64,000 nucleotides of DNA, taken from the NCBI RefSeq assembly GCF_026745355.1, contig NC_079209.1, forward strand, positions 50,787,310 through 50,851,309. The letters are read 5' to 3'. The first letter of the stretch is position 1, and each line of letters begins with the position of its first letter. A program made the position numbers and the translations under genes. Positions 35,421 to 46,650 of this stretch are shown in pieces. Source of the stretch: Beta vulgaris subsp. vulgaris (lineage: Eukaryota > Streptophyta > Magnoliopsida > Caryophyllales > Amaranthaceae). The notes under the pieces are model-generated. The model ran no database searches. It saw nothing but the letters and a program-made list of their open reading frames with translations, and was not told where the DNA came from.

Positions 35421-37188
35421 ACTCAAAGAAAATAAATGACATGGTTCCATATGTACCTCTCCTTTGAAACAAATACAAAGTAATTAACAAAAATATATGT
35501 GTGAAGACTTGAACAACCAACCTCTCATATAAAATAAGAACACACTAACCAACTAATCTAAAAAAATTTTGTTTCATATATAGGGAGAAAAAATAGTATA
35601 ACATACATCTAATAAAAGTATTTAAAGATATGGTAACTTACATCTTACAATATACCCCACAATTATTGAGGAGATCTACCATTACATACAATTATCTCAA
35701 AAGTTGCGACCCATGATACTTGGTAGCTTATGTGGCCTGCCAACATTGTTGGAGCAAAAGTTCACACTAGACACTACTAGCACTAATAGTCTCTTCTTCA
35801 TTTGCTTGCTCCATACCGATCAAAAGATCCATACCAACCATCAAATATCAGAAAACTAATCAAATCCAACATTCTCATATAAGTAAGAAGTATAACTGCT
35901 AATTTTCCCCTCCCCATTCAAGTGTTGCATACTCATCATGATGTCACTTGTACTCCCTCCCTCCCTATGTACTCCGATCCCCTCCCTAATCAAATGACAC
36001 AAATTAAGTTTAAAAATATAATATTTAAGGCTAAATGCATGACTTCGCATTTGAAATGCAAATGCATTAACCAACTAAACTACAAAATCATATTTGTCCT
36101 TGTGGGGAAAAAATTATTTATAGACAATATAATATTTGAATTTTAAAAAAATTAGTATATAGAATAGCCTGATATTTTATAATTTATAGCTATAAACTAC
36201 AATGATTCTGCTTTAAGAACCAAATTGTAACTACACCAAGGGTGTTCAGGAGACTCGATATGTTTGACCCATCATGTTGATCTGTCTACCCAAAAAAATG
36301 GGTAATAAATATGAAATTTTATTATTATGGGTCGGGTAACCGCCCCAAAAGAAAAGCAAACATCGAGTCAGTTAATGGGCTTGCTTTTAAGTTGAACGTG
36401 TATCTTGATAAACAAGTCGTTATATATTGTTTTCCTCTTTCTTTTTCCAGAGTTACATTAATCTCTTCTTACAATAAACAATTATCAAAATGTATTAAGT
36501 TAGCTTATTAGCTATACGATACCACATTGTTGTGTTTGGGACTTTTAAAGGGGAAAGAAAAGATAAATTATAAGAAGCTAAGAATCAACATTTTATAAGA
36601 GAATGATTAGATGAATAAATAATTCAACATTTTAAAAAAATAATCTGATGAAATCAACATATTAATGGAAAAATTAGTTGTGATGCAATCTGCAATTGAG
36701 AATATTTACGCTATGGTTGATTGGTAGTAGATCCTTTTGAGAAATGAGGATTAGAGTTAACATGCAATTGATAGTTGGCACTCATGGTAGTACCCCCAAA
36801 ATATTGTAATCAATATGGACCAATATTTGGCACTCGTAGTAGTAGCTTCTTCTGTAGCTCTTCTAATGATTTACTTTTTATAAAAAAAAAACTATAACAC
36901 TTTTGCGAGCACCCGATTGTTCAGGGACGAGTCATAGGTTGTTTTTCATATCAATCCGCAAATGCGGGTACCCACATATTCTGGTACATGTATATTTAGG
37001 TACCCGAATAGCTATGTATTCAGTTACGAACACCCCTAAACAAAACAAATTCTCATTAATCGATTACATTCTTTAAAAAAAAAAAAAGCAAAAAAAGAAC
37101 TCTTGACTAACTAAAATGTAATGTGCAATATAGATTGATCTCGGGAGCGGACATTACCCGGATCAACAACTAGTTATCATGTTAAAAG
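35421..37188. other. non-coding DNA, possibly with a MITE
   Basis: No gene seen. agggtgttc near 36239 and gaacaccccta near 37027 form a short inverted pair typical of dicot hAT-type MITEs, but the flanking bases do not show a convincing target duplication. I leave it as a possibility. Confidence 0.3.
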
Positions 37189-38110
37189 ATGAGGGGGGCA
37201 ACAATATTACTAATGAGCAGGATACTGAAGATACCATCATTAATTACTATTCCAAACTCTTCTCTTCTGAGTAGGGATGGCAAATGGGCGGGGCGGATGC
37301 GGATACCCCTAAATCCACACCCACCTCCACCTAAATTTTCCATACCCACCACCTACCCGCAAACCATGGCGGGTACAAGTTTCCATATCCACCTCCGCCA
37401 CGTGGGTATAAGGTTATACCCACACCCGCTCCACCACCCAAGTGGATATCCATTACCCACTTATACCCGCCCATCACCTAGGTGGATTTTCCACCCGCCC
37501 ACCTGATTTATTTTCTATATATAATCTATTATATAAATTATTTATTACAAACATCCATTTCAAAGAAAACAAAATACACATTCTTAGTATTCATATTTCT
37601 TAATTATTTTTTACAATTTTTTAGATTTATGAACATAATTCTTTTTTTATAAACGGTAAATTAGTAAATATTATACGGGGCGGATGGATATGGGGCGGGG
37701 CGGGCGGATATTGGGCGGGGGCGGTGGATTTGGGCGGATGTGACCTCATATCCACCACCTACCCACCACCCATGACGGATTTGACTTTTCGTATCCATAC
37801 CCATCCACTACCCACCAAAGTCATATCCATACCCGCCCCAACTGGGGCGGATGCGGTGCGAAACCCGCCAAATTATGCCCACCTGCCATCCCTACTTCTG
37901 AGCACCCCCGCCTTCCACCTAATATTACCTGATCCCTTCAATCAATTGAGTGCAGCAATATACCTATCATCCTTGAACTAAAAGATGTTATCTTCTCCAT
38001 TGGGAGCTCAAAAGCTCCGGGGGACGATGGTTTTCATGCCATGTTCTACCATCATTTTTGGGATAGTATTAAAGAGGACTGCTGTAACACGACTAAAGAG
38101 ATTTCCCTTT
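37189..38110 (+). pseudogene. LINE reverse transcriptase fragment, split by a MITE
   Basis: On the plus strand the flanks of the inner MITE read NEQDTEDTIINYYSKLFSS, then after the MITE EHPRLPPNIT and LKDVIFSIGSSKAPGDDGFHAMFYHHFWDSIKED. The last part is the start of the L1 reverse transcriptase domain (KAPGPDGF-type motif). The fragment decays into stops after about 38110. Both ends are unclear. Confidence 0.65.
37272..37894. mobile_element. hAT-type MITE, 623 bp, inside the LINE fragment
   Basis: The 8-bp duplication cttctgag lies at 37264-37271 and 37895-37902. The termini are tagggatggca and tgccatcccta. The interior repeats gggcgg/ccgccc and cccacc motifs in both orientations, so the element is largely self-complementary. 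Removing it restores continuity of the surrounding LINE reading. Confidence 0.9.
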
Positions 38111-38276
38111 TAAAATCTAGACCTCATTATATGAACACACCTCTCGTCACCCCCATTCCAAAAATTGCTAATACTCTCAGGATCCAAAAGTTGCTTTGTA
38201 ACGAATCCTATTTAATTTATCTAGTGCTTTTCCAACAACAAAAAGAAAAAACTCCTCTCTCATATATATCTATGAT

Positions 38277-38590
38277 ATTGTCCATTTTCTTTTAGATGTA
38301 TGTCATTGGTAAGCTTTATTGGTTTCATTACTAAATTGTGGTCATATTTTGGGGTAAGGACATCGCAGAACAAGTCTAGATTTCTGTTCTTGTAAGCTCA
38401 TCTCTCATATATTGTCCATTTTCTTTTGAATTTATGTTAGTGGTAAGTTTTACTGGTTTCATGGCTAGCAGTCAGATTTTGAGGTAAGGAGTAAGGAGAT
38501 CAAGAAACAAGTCTATAGTTTTCTTCTTGTAAACTCATCTCTATATTCCGAAGATATTGTCCATTTTCCTTTAAATGTATGTGTGAGCAT
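38277..38590. repeat. tandem repeat of about 135 bp, 2.2 copies
   Basis: Units begin tattgtccattttctttt at 38277, 38409 and 38554 and run through ggtaag-ttta-tggttt and aacaagtct. The third unit is partial. The tattgtcc motif is common in plant LTRs, so this may be LTR-derived, but no element ends are visible. Confidence 0.6.
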
Positions 38591-39115
38591 ATTTTTATTG
38601 TCCATGTGGGATGAAAGCAAATTTAACCACTTCATTCTAAATGTTTTAGTTTTGAAATTCATCTGAAAAGGAGAAATCGTTAACAAGTCTTTAACGGATG
38701 ACTCATAAACCTAATCAGATTGCGAAAAATCATAAGGACAACTTAGAGATTCATCTATGATGTAGATTTCCCTATCATGACTTCATAACTGATCAACGAA
38801 CTAAAGATAGAGTTTCGGGGGTAAGAGTACGAATATGACTAGGAATTAGATTCGTCATTGCTAGCCTCTACTTAATACAATTCATGTCTAGCTTTATGAG
38901 CCACACAATTGATTTCAACGCCCTAAATAGATTAATTTAGATCGATTCATTAAACAAACAAATATTTAGTGACATGTTTATTAAGCAATCATATATTGGG
39001 ATCATAAACCAATTGCCCGTATTATCTAATTAGGCGTTAGAATATTTATTTATGTCTTGATTAGCAAAAATAAACATGCGAAGGTGATGAAAGCATTAAA
39101 AATTAAAGTTCTAAC
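38591..39115. other. non-coding DNA
   Basis: No gene or repeat recognised. Confidence 0.4.
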
Positions 39116-40207
39116 TTTTTTTTTTTTTTTGGTAATAATAGAGCTGAAATAAATTAAGAAAGTTTTAGTACATGAAAACTATCCATGGTCCGAGTGTTGG
39201 CGATTACTAGCCACCCTTTTACAAGCGTCTAAGTCTTGTTCAAAATACTTAATACATTCCGGGGGAGGGGTAGATAATTCCTGCCAAAAATTTAAACTTG
39301 CGTTCCTTCCTTGGCCAAACTTTGCCATTGCATCTGCAAGCTTGTTAGCGTCTCTCCTTTCAAGCTCTAGGTCGATCCCTGTTATTCCTTGGAGCAACTC
39401 CCTACAATCATGAGTAATATGATATAGATTACTTCTAATCTCCCTGTTAGTCTTTATTTCATTAATCGCATTAATACAATCAGAAGCAATTATACACTTG
39501 TCCTGCTGATGGGTTTTTGCCCATTCCATGGCCATTTGGATGCCTCTAGTTTCAGCCTCTAGTGCATTGTGACAGTAAGTGGACATAGTTACACCTCCAT
39601 GCCAAACACCACACGAGTCCCTGCAAACAGCTGCTAAGCAAGTTTTTTTTGTTTTAACAAAGAAAGAGCTATCAACATTAATTTTGAAGATGGGTGGAGG
39701 TGGAGGGGTCCAACCAATATGATAACCATGATTAGAAAAGTTATGAGGGTTGATTTGGTTTGGGTTCGGTGGCCTAGGATTAGGGGGGGGTTGGGAGCTT
39801 TTCCCACCTTAGGTTGGTTCTTAGAATAGAACCATTCAGTGGCGGCCCAACTAGAATTTTTGATGGAGGAGGAAGAAGATATAATCTTCTTGTTGAAAAC
39901 CCAAGCGTTACGTCTCAGCCATAAACCCCGAATTGTGAAGATGAAATCTACATTAGAAGGAATTAAGGAAGTATATTAGTTTAAGCCAATCATTGAAAGG
40001 AGTTGAGATATTAATGTCGATTTTTTTCTCATTCCAGATTTCCATGACCCTTTGGCAGTCCCTTAAGATGTGTTTCATGCATGTTTTCCACCTCATTAAA
40101 GTTCTAGTTGGAAACACTAAATACCACTGTCTGGTTATGAAAAACATTGAATTCATTATTAGGGATCTGTTGGCCCAAACACAACACCACCTTGAGAGAG
40201 TTTTCTA
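39116..40207 (-). pseudogene. 5'-truncated LINE with zf-RVT and RNase H
   Basis: A T15 run at 39116-39130 marks the A tail on the minus strand. Upstream (minus sense) 39586-39179 encodes an RNase H: NALEAETRGIQMAMEWA, IIASDCINAINEI, DLELERRDANKLADAMAKFG, matching the Glu, Asp and late Asp/Asn positions of RVT_3. Further 5', 40156-39953 reads CMKHILRDCQRVMEIW, the zf-RVT motif, and then the element ends near 40207. Several stops separate the pieces. This is a typical dead-on-arrival LINE copy. A target duplication was not found. Confidence 0.7.
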
Positions 40208-41282
40208 GATGTTTGGTGTTCGAGAGCGATTAAGTGCGACAATTTGGATGAGATTTGTTGCTATACACAAGAGAGTTTAATGAGTGTAGAGTATAGGTAA
40301 CACTAAGTTTCTATATGTTCGACGCTTCCGTGACATGAGAAATCCATGAAAGAAACTTCTCCAACACTTCCTTGTTTAATCGAAAAGTGTATTTTTGAAG
40401 AAAACAGTGTATTTTAATCATGACCTTCTTAGAATTTTTGAGGCGCCTATGCTAATTATAAAGTTGGGCCCTACATATAAAAATATTATGCATAAATTCT
40501 AAAATTGTAATCAAATAATCTATTCTAGAGAATATATCATTGTTATAATATTTTTACAAAATAAATCTTGACTTTAAACAATATGACTAAAGAAACATTT
40601 AATTTAAGACGTTTGGACGGGTGGTTTTATGGGGTAGCCTGGCGGGAGGCTGGACGGGTGTGGCTGGACAAAGGCGAGGGTTGGTCCGCATATGGGGTGG
40701 TTAGGGATTCAATTGATTAGGTTTTATTAGGCTTTAATTAGAGATAATTAGGATTTAAGTAGCATTAATATAATAACTAGCGTTATTTGGGATAATTAGG
40801 TTGATTTAGCCTTAATAACTAAGAAAAATTTAACAAACTTAGTCCTTAAGGGCATTTTATGCTTATTATTAGACCATAGGGCACCTACATTTTTGTGAAG
40901 GAAGTATAACATCAAACCATACCTGGTGCATTTCGTGAAACCTCAAGGGTAACTGGTGAAAAATTCGTCGATTTTATTAGTTTTTTCGTAGTTTTTTGTC
41001 TAGTATATATGAAATTGGAAAATGAACATTATGACATGATAAACTATAGTAAACAATTCTATGGAATTAGAGATAAGAATAACAATAATGAAATCAGGGT
41101 AAGAGAATGTTATTACCTTAATAAGAGTGTTAGAGATCAAAAAGATAAACTTGTCTATGGCTTTATAGTTACATATAATTATAAGACTTTATATTTTTTT
41201 ACTTTCAAATTTTTAACATTGAAATTGTAATAGATAGATAGTTGAACTCTCAAATTTCACTTTAAAGCTTATGTGTTTGATT
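40208..41282. other. non-coding DNA
   Basis: AT-rich, no gene or repeat identified. cctag at 41283-41287 is the left target duplication of the next element. Confidence 0.4.
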
Positions 41283-41287
41283 CCTAG

Positions 41288-41692
41288 TGTTTCTGTCTAG
41301 AAATTGAGGTTAATGATCTATGCTGAACAAGTTCTGAAGTTCGAGCTGAGCTGGTTATCAGTTCACCGGACACCTGCAAAACACAGAAAAACTACCCCGG
41401 GGGTTGTTCCGGGATCGCCCCTCCGACGCTCAAGTTAGTTGATGAATGAGGTAAAGAGAGAGTCTAGAGTGAGAAACTCAGGTTAGTTAGGTGAGAATTC
41501 AATACCTTTGCATTGATGGGACAAGAGATATTTATAGTGGTGAGAACTTCCATAAAGGGGTGTGCTGGACATGGCAGCTCACTTGGGGATTGGTGATACC
41601 TTTTCAAAGGGTGACTCTGGTGGGACCCACGATCCTTAGGTGGCGGTGCCACGTGGCATGATTTCCTTGGAAGGATTTAATGGGCCCAAACA
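41288..41692 (-). repeat. 3' LTR
   Basis: 405 bp, TG...CA ends on the plus strand (tgtttctg ... cccaaaca). It contains tatttata at about 41529-41536 (a TATA box in minus sense) and the G-box core gccacgtggc near 41647. Confidence 0.93.
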
Positions 41693-41706
41693 TTTAGCCC
41701 CACGCC
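41693..41706 (-). other. polypurine tract
   Basis: Minus-strand ggcgtggggctaaa lies directly before the 3' LTR (TGTTTGGG), the position where plus-strand DNA synthesis is primed in LTR retrotransposons. Confidence 0.6.
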
Positions 41707-41770
41707 AAGAAGGGGCAGAAGAGCCGTCCGACCGGGTGAAGCCTCTTGGTGGCGTAGAGTTCTCTCATCT

Positions 41771-42240
41771 GACCGACCTCAGTAAGGAAAAGCCAGAGGG
41801 AGACCAGGTCGGACATGCGCCGACCAGGTCTGTGATCCGCAGGTTCAGTTGGACCGACCTCCATGAAGGGAGGTCAGAAGGAGGCCAGGTCGGGAAGGCG
41901 CCGACCAGGTCTGGTATCCGCAGGTTCAGTTAGGCCGACCTCCATGAAGGGAGATCAGAAGGAGGCCAGGTCGGGAAGGCGCCGACCAGGTCTGATATCC
42001 GCAGGTTCAGTTAGGCCGACCTCCATGAAGGGAGATCAGAAGGAGGCCAGGTCGGGAAGGCGCCGACCAGGTCTGATATCCGCAGGTTCAGTTAGGCCGA
42101 CCTTTATGAAGGGAGATCAGAAGGAGACCAGGTCGGGAAGGCGCCGACCAGGTCTGATATCCGCAGGTTCAGTTAGGCCGACCTTTATGAAGGGAGATAA
42201 GAAGGAGACCAGGTCGGGAAGGCGCCGACTAGGTGCTCTT
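41771..42240. repeat. 81-bp tandem array, about six copies, near the 3' LTR
   Basis: Units start at 41771, 41850, 41931, 42012, 42093 and 42174 with ccgacct-yatgaaggg, and contain caggtcgggaaggcgccga. The last four are nearly identical, showing recent homogenisation. The unit is a multiple of three, so a 27-residue repeat stays open on the plus strand. There is no sign that it is translated. Confidence 0.9.
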
Positions 42241-42339
42241 AGCCCCAAGCAGCTCATATGCTGAAAAGACTTGCTTGAGATGAGGGGAGTTTCTGCATTG
42301 ACCGACCAGGTCTCGAAGGAGGCGACTGGCTCGGCTGTG

Positions 42340-43250
42340 AGGTTAATCGGCTGTGAGGTTCGGACAGGGGCCAAGGAGCCCCTTGTTAGACCGACCGGGT
42401 TCAGACAGGTGGGCGTGGCTCGGACAGGGGCTAACGAGCCCTGGAGAGGCCGACCAGGTGCCCTCCAGTACCTAGCTCTACCGACCCGAGTAAAGGGAGT
42501 TGTAGAGACCTGGTCGGACAATGGGTAAGGTAGCCCCATGTGACCGACCGGGTTCTAGATGACGGATGCAGCTCGGACAAGGGCTATTGAGCCCTTGAGA
42601 GCCGACCAGGTACCCTCCAGTACCTAGCTCTACCGACCCGAGTAAAGGGAGTTGCAGAGACCTGGTCGGACAGTGGGTAAGGTAGCCCCATGTGACCGAC
42701 CGGGTTCTAGATGACGGACGCAGCTCGGACAAGGGCTACTGAGCCCTTGAGAGCCGACCAGGTGCCCCCTAGTACTCGGTTGTATCGGCCATGTAAAGGG
42801 GAGTTGTGGGGACCCGGTCGGACAATGGGCAAGGTAGCCCCGTGTGACCGACCGGGTTCTAGATTGACGGGCGCTGCTCGGACAGGGGCTAACATGCCCT
42901 GGAGAGGCCGACCGGGTGCTCCCTAGCACTTAGCAAATTTGGCTAAGTGAAGGGGGCGAGCAGAGACCTGGGTCGGCAAAGGGTGATGAGCCCCAACTTG
43001 ACCGACCGGGTTCTGGATTGACGGTCGTGCTCGGACAGGGGCAACATGCCCTGGAGAGGCCGACCGAGTGCTCCTAGCACTTAGCAAATTTGGCTAAGTA
43101 AAGGGGGCGAGCAGAGACCTGGTCGGCCAAAGGGTGATGGAGCCCCCAACTTGACCGACCGGGTTCTGGATTGACGGGCGTTGCTCGGAGAGGGGCTAAC
43201 ATGCCCTGGAGAGGCCGACCGGGTGCTCCCTAGCACTCAATAGATTTGGC
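42340..43250. repeat. about 153-bp tandem array, about six copies, near the 3' LTR
   Basis: Units are spaced 151-155 bp, marked by gaccgaccgggttctrgat at 42388, 42541, 42693, 42844, 42999 and 43152. Each contains gctcggacaggggct and gagaggccgaccgggtgc. They differ in sequence from the 81-bp array but share the CCGACC motif. Amplified tandem repeats in this position were reported for Retand elements. Confidence 0.88.
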
Positions 43251-43467
43251 TATGAAGTTAGGGATCCCTCTTGTCCGACTGACATCCGAGGGTAATGCCT
43301 GTTAGGACCGAGCGGGCAGCTTTGAGCTGGAAACCAGTGGCTTGCCACATGGCGTTTCTCAGCTGGGTACTTGAGCTGGATGGACTTTCTGGAAATTTTG
43401 ACGTTTCATCTTCCATTGGCCATGTGGAGGCATTTGAGTTGTTGGAGGGACGCGTCCCGAGGCACGC

Positions 43468-43500
43468 CTATATATTGTACGGAGAGGAGAGAGAAATCAT
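43468..43500 (+). promoter_or_regulatory. putative TATA box of the antisense gene
   Basis: ctatatattg at 43468-43477 lies about 200 bp before the first plausible plus-strand ATG (43670). A CT-rich leader (ctttctctctct) follows, typical of plant 5' UTRs. It is inside the retrotransposon, between the tandem arrays and the antisense open frames. Confidence 0.45.
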
Positions 43501-43669
43501 TTGTGCAAATCTCTCAAAAATTCTTCACTTTCTCTCTCTAAAAAGCTCTCGCTTCTCTCTAAGTTCCGCAATTTCTCGGTTTCCATCGCCGACCAGGTAC
43601 GCTCTTGCTTTTTTAGTTTTTTGCTTTTTCTTTTCAATAACCTCGGCCGACTCCCTTGTCTATACAATA

Positions 43670-46212
43670 ATGGGAGAATCGTCCGAGTCGGTGACACCTC
43701 CGACCTCACCTCCCTATAATCGGTTCGAGGAGGGGTGAGGGGGATGGGAATAACGTTGGTGTCGACCTAATAAGTTGTCCCGACCCTCGGCCGTTCCCGA
43801 CGCGGTTCTGCTTCCGAGCCCCTCATCGTCACTAGAGGAAGAGGCCGAGGGCGCTGTTCCTTCCCTGGGAAGTGTCCCTGGCCTTTTCTTCTAAAGCCAG
43901 TTACTTAGATAAATACCTTGCTGATGGTGTAGTGAGGGTGACGATGTCGGACAGCGAAGAAGTGTCAACCTCCGGCCGACCGGAGTTTCCGGACCCAGAT
44001 CCGAAAGGAGGACCGGGGTCTAAGTTTCCGCTCCCCTCGCTGATGAAGGCCCTTCATGATGATCCGAGGGGGCAGGCTGCGAGGTTCCACATAAGGGACC
44101 CTTATATGTTAGTCCGACCGGAAGCCTTTCACACGGTTCTTACTCCTCCCCCGGGTTGCACCGCGGTCTATTACAAGTCTTTGGAGATGGGGCTCCGGTT
44201 TCCGCTGACTTCTTTTGTGAAGGACCTCCTCAACGCTTATAATCTGTGTATAAGTCAAATCTCTCCAACTCCTGGGGAGGAATTGTTGCGGTTCAGATGG
44301 TATGTGCCATGCTGAGTGTCCGACCAACCATCACCTTATGGCGCAACATGTTTAAGTTGGTCGAGATGATGGCCGGGGACAACGGACCGGGCTGGTGGTA
44401 TTTTCAGGCCCGACCTGGGTATAAGGTGGTGCTCGATCTCCCCTCTTCTCAAAAGGGGTTCAGAAGGGAATTTGCCTTCATCTATTATGGTGGTGACTGG
44501 GGTATCCCGACTGTCCGACCGGACGTGGAACCGAACCACGAATTAAATTTCCGGGTTCCCGAGATGTCTGAGGAGGAGGCGGTTGCTGCTATTTATCTGC
44601 AAACCGAGGCCCAGATTGTTCAAGGGGGGGAGGTCTATGTTGCTAGCAACTGGATTCCGAGCTGCCGGCTCTTCAAAAGCGAGCATGTTCTGTTGGCGGT
44701 CGGACTGAGCCGGACATTCCCCCGGGGTAATCGGCCGAGGGGGTTGCTTTATATGCTTTATGTTCATGCTTACATTTTTTAACTTGTGTTTCTTTTTGCA
44801 GCTTGCTCTTTGTCAAGTCTCTTGGAATCCGACCCAGATATGGCCGAAAAGCTTAACTATGCTGCAATGAGGGCCGCTCAGCTGAAAGCCGAACTGAAAG
44901 CCAAGAAGATAGGCATCCCAAAGAGCCCCAAGGTGGGTTTTTTCTCTGACCGAGCACCCTTCCTTTTTGACTCGACGTTCCTCTAAATTTTAACATGACA
45001 TCGGTTTATGCAGGATCCTTCGAAGCCCAAGGCCTCGAAGAAGAGGAAAGAACGGGACCCGGAGAAGGTGGCGAAAACCGCCAAGGCCTTGGCCAAGGAC
45101 CAAGCTGAGAAGGCCAAAAAGGCCAAGTCTGTAGAAGTTAATAGCCCTCGCCCCGAGGAGAAGGCTGATAAATCCGAGGGGACCCGCATTTCTGTCCACT
45201 CGGAGGACTTCCGACCAGTTCGGAGTCCTCAATACACGCCGGCCACCCCTCGTGGCCCCCATGATGACCCAGAAGAGCTTAGCCTTGCCCTGTCCAAGCC
45301 CTTCGCTGAGTTGGACGTCCACGGGCTTGACACTCGCTGGACTAACGCGGTCGAGTGCTTGTATAGCCCGACCGACCGGGAATACATTGCGCAAACCAGC
45401 GGCCCAGAGGAGACGAACGACCTGTTCCGTAGCTGGGTTGAGGTGAGTTCCTTTCTTGCTTTTAACTTCGCTGTTTTTCTTTGCCAAGTACTGATTTTTT
45501 GTTATTACAGTTCTCCGCTCGGCTGGTCAATGTGGCTCGGAACAAGGTGCACCTGGCCGACAAGGTATCTGACTTGGAGGCTCGAGGTAAAAAGCACTAC
45601 GAGGAGCTCCGCGCTGCCAGGGAGGGCCAGAGGATAGCCGAGGCCGACCTCGTCAACGCCAAGCGCTGCATTGATCGGGACCAAGAAGATTTTAAGGCCG
45701 AGCCGGCCCAGTGGGATTTGGCCAAGCAGGCGCTCATCAAGGAGAGGGACGAGGCCGTGATTGCCAAGACGGCTGCTGAGGCCCGAGTTGTGGAGGCGGA
45801 AGGCAAAATAACCGAGCTGCGCTTCCAACTGGCTGAGCTGGAAAAGGCTCCCAAAACCGAGGACCAATGGTTTGCGGGTTGGAAGGAGACCAAGGCTTGT
45901 ACCGATTTTGTTAACGAGGTCGGCTCTACTGCCCAGAAGATGGGGGTGGATGACGCCCTTAAGCGAATGAAGGCGGCCTTGGCCAGATCCCACCCCTCTC
46001 TTCCCTGGTCCGAGGTGAAGGGAAGCTATGATGCCCTTCTGAGGGAGGAAGACCAGGCCTTGCTTGCCGAGCTGCATATCGCTTTGTCCGATGAGGACGA
46101 TGATGAAGATGGCGATGAGGCGGAGGTTGCTGAGGAACAGGACCAAGGGGTCGCCAGGTCCGAGGAACATCATGACAGCACCAATGATCAGACCGAACCC
46201 CCTGCAACTTAG
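43670..46212 (+). pseudogene. antisense multi-exon gene within the retrotransposon (Transposase_28-like plus coiled coil)
   Basis: Plus strand, opposite to gag-pol. An ATG at 43670 (MGESSESVTPP) starts a Ser/Pro/Glu-rich N-terminus with frame breaks. From 43872 a domain reads PLTSFVKDLLNAYNLCISQISPTP, then after a frameshift near 44290 TITLWRNMFKLVEMM and GWWYFQAR. This resembles Pfam Transposase_28 (putative gypsy type transposon). Three introns follow with GT-AG ends: 44727-44801, 44933-45013 and 45443-45510. Removing them keeps one frame through a Lys-rich stretch (KPKASKKRKERD), a predicted coiled coil (VSDLEARGKKHYEELRAARE on), and an acidic tail (SDEDDDEDGD) ending at 46212. Function is unknown. 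Antisense additional ORFs are known in Tat-lineage elements. The frameshifts in exon 1 make this copy a likely pseudogene. Confidence 0.7.
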
Positions 46213-46650
46213 GCCCCCATTATGTTGTATTTTTGTTTCTTCTTAGCTCTTTACCTTGGTAGTACCAGGGTCTTAGGATGTAACGTTTTTCTAACTTTAA
46301 TGAAAACTGTCTTATTATTTTATCCGAGCACCTTTTATGTTTGTCAGTTGCAATTTGCTTTCAATATTGATTCTCGAACTGGTTTAAGTTCTTCCTGAGC
46401 GCTGGTCGGATTTAATTCCTTTACCATACCATTGAAACTGGTTAAGTTTCGAAAGGTATAGTTGGTCGGGTTAACTTCGAATAATTATAACTGGCTAAGT
46501 TTAATTGGAACAGAACAATTGACTGGTTACGTCTTTTTATAACTTGGAAAATTGACTGGTTAAGTCTTACAATTTCGACCTGGACTGGTCCGAGTGACTA
46601 CATGCCATGTCTGGCCAGTATCTCGGCTATATGCCCCTAATTGCAATTGA
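46213..46650. other. non-coding spacer between the antisense gene and integrase
   Basis: Repeats of aactggttaagt-type sequence occur between 46380 and 46600. aatgaaaactgtc near 46300 could serve as the 3' end of the antisense transcript, which would converge on the integrase end at 46651. Confidence 0.4.

Noticed and set aside
36239..37037. MITE with gggtgttc ends
   Set aside because: The inverted ends are short and the flanks show no convincing target duplication.
41863..42264. 27-residue repeat protein across the 81-bp array
   Set aside because: The unit length is a multiple of three, so any frame without a stop stays open. There is no start context, no splice link to the antisense gene and no domain. 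It is kept as a repeat only.
41771..43250. CRISPR-like array
   Set aside because: Repeats are long, contiguous and without unique spacers, and the genome is a plant's. These are tandem repeats inside a retrotransposon.
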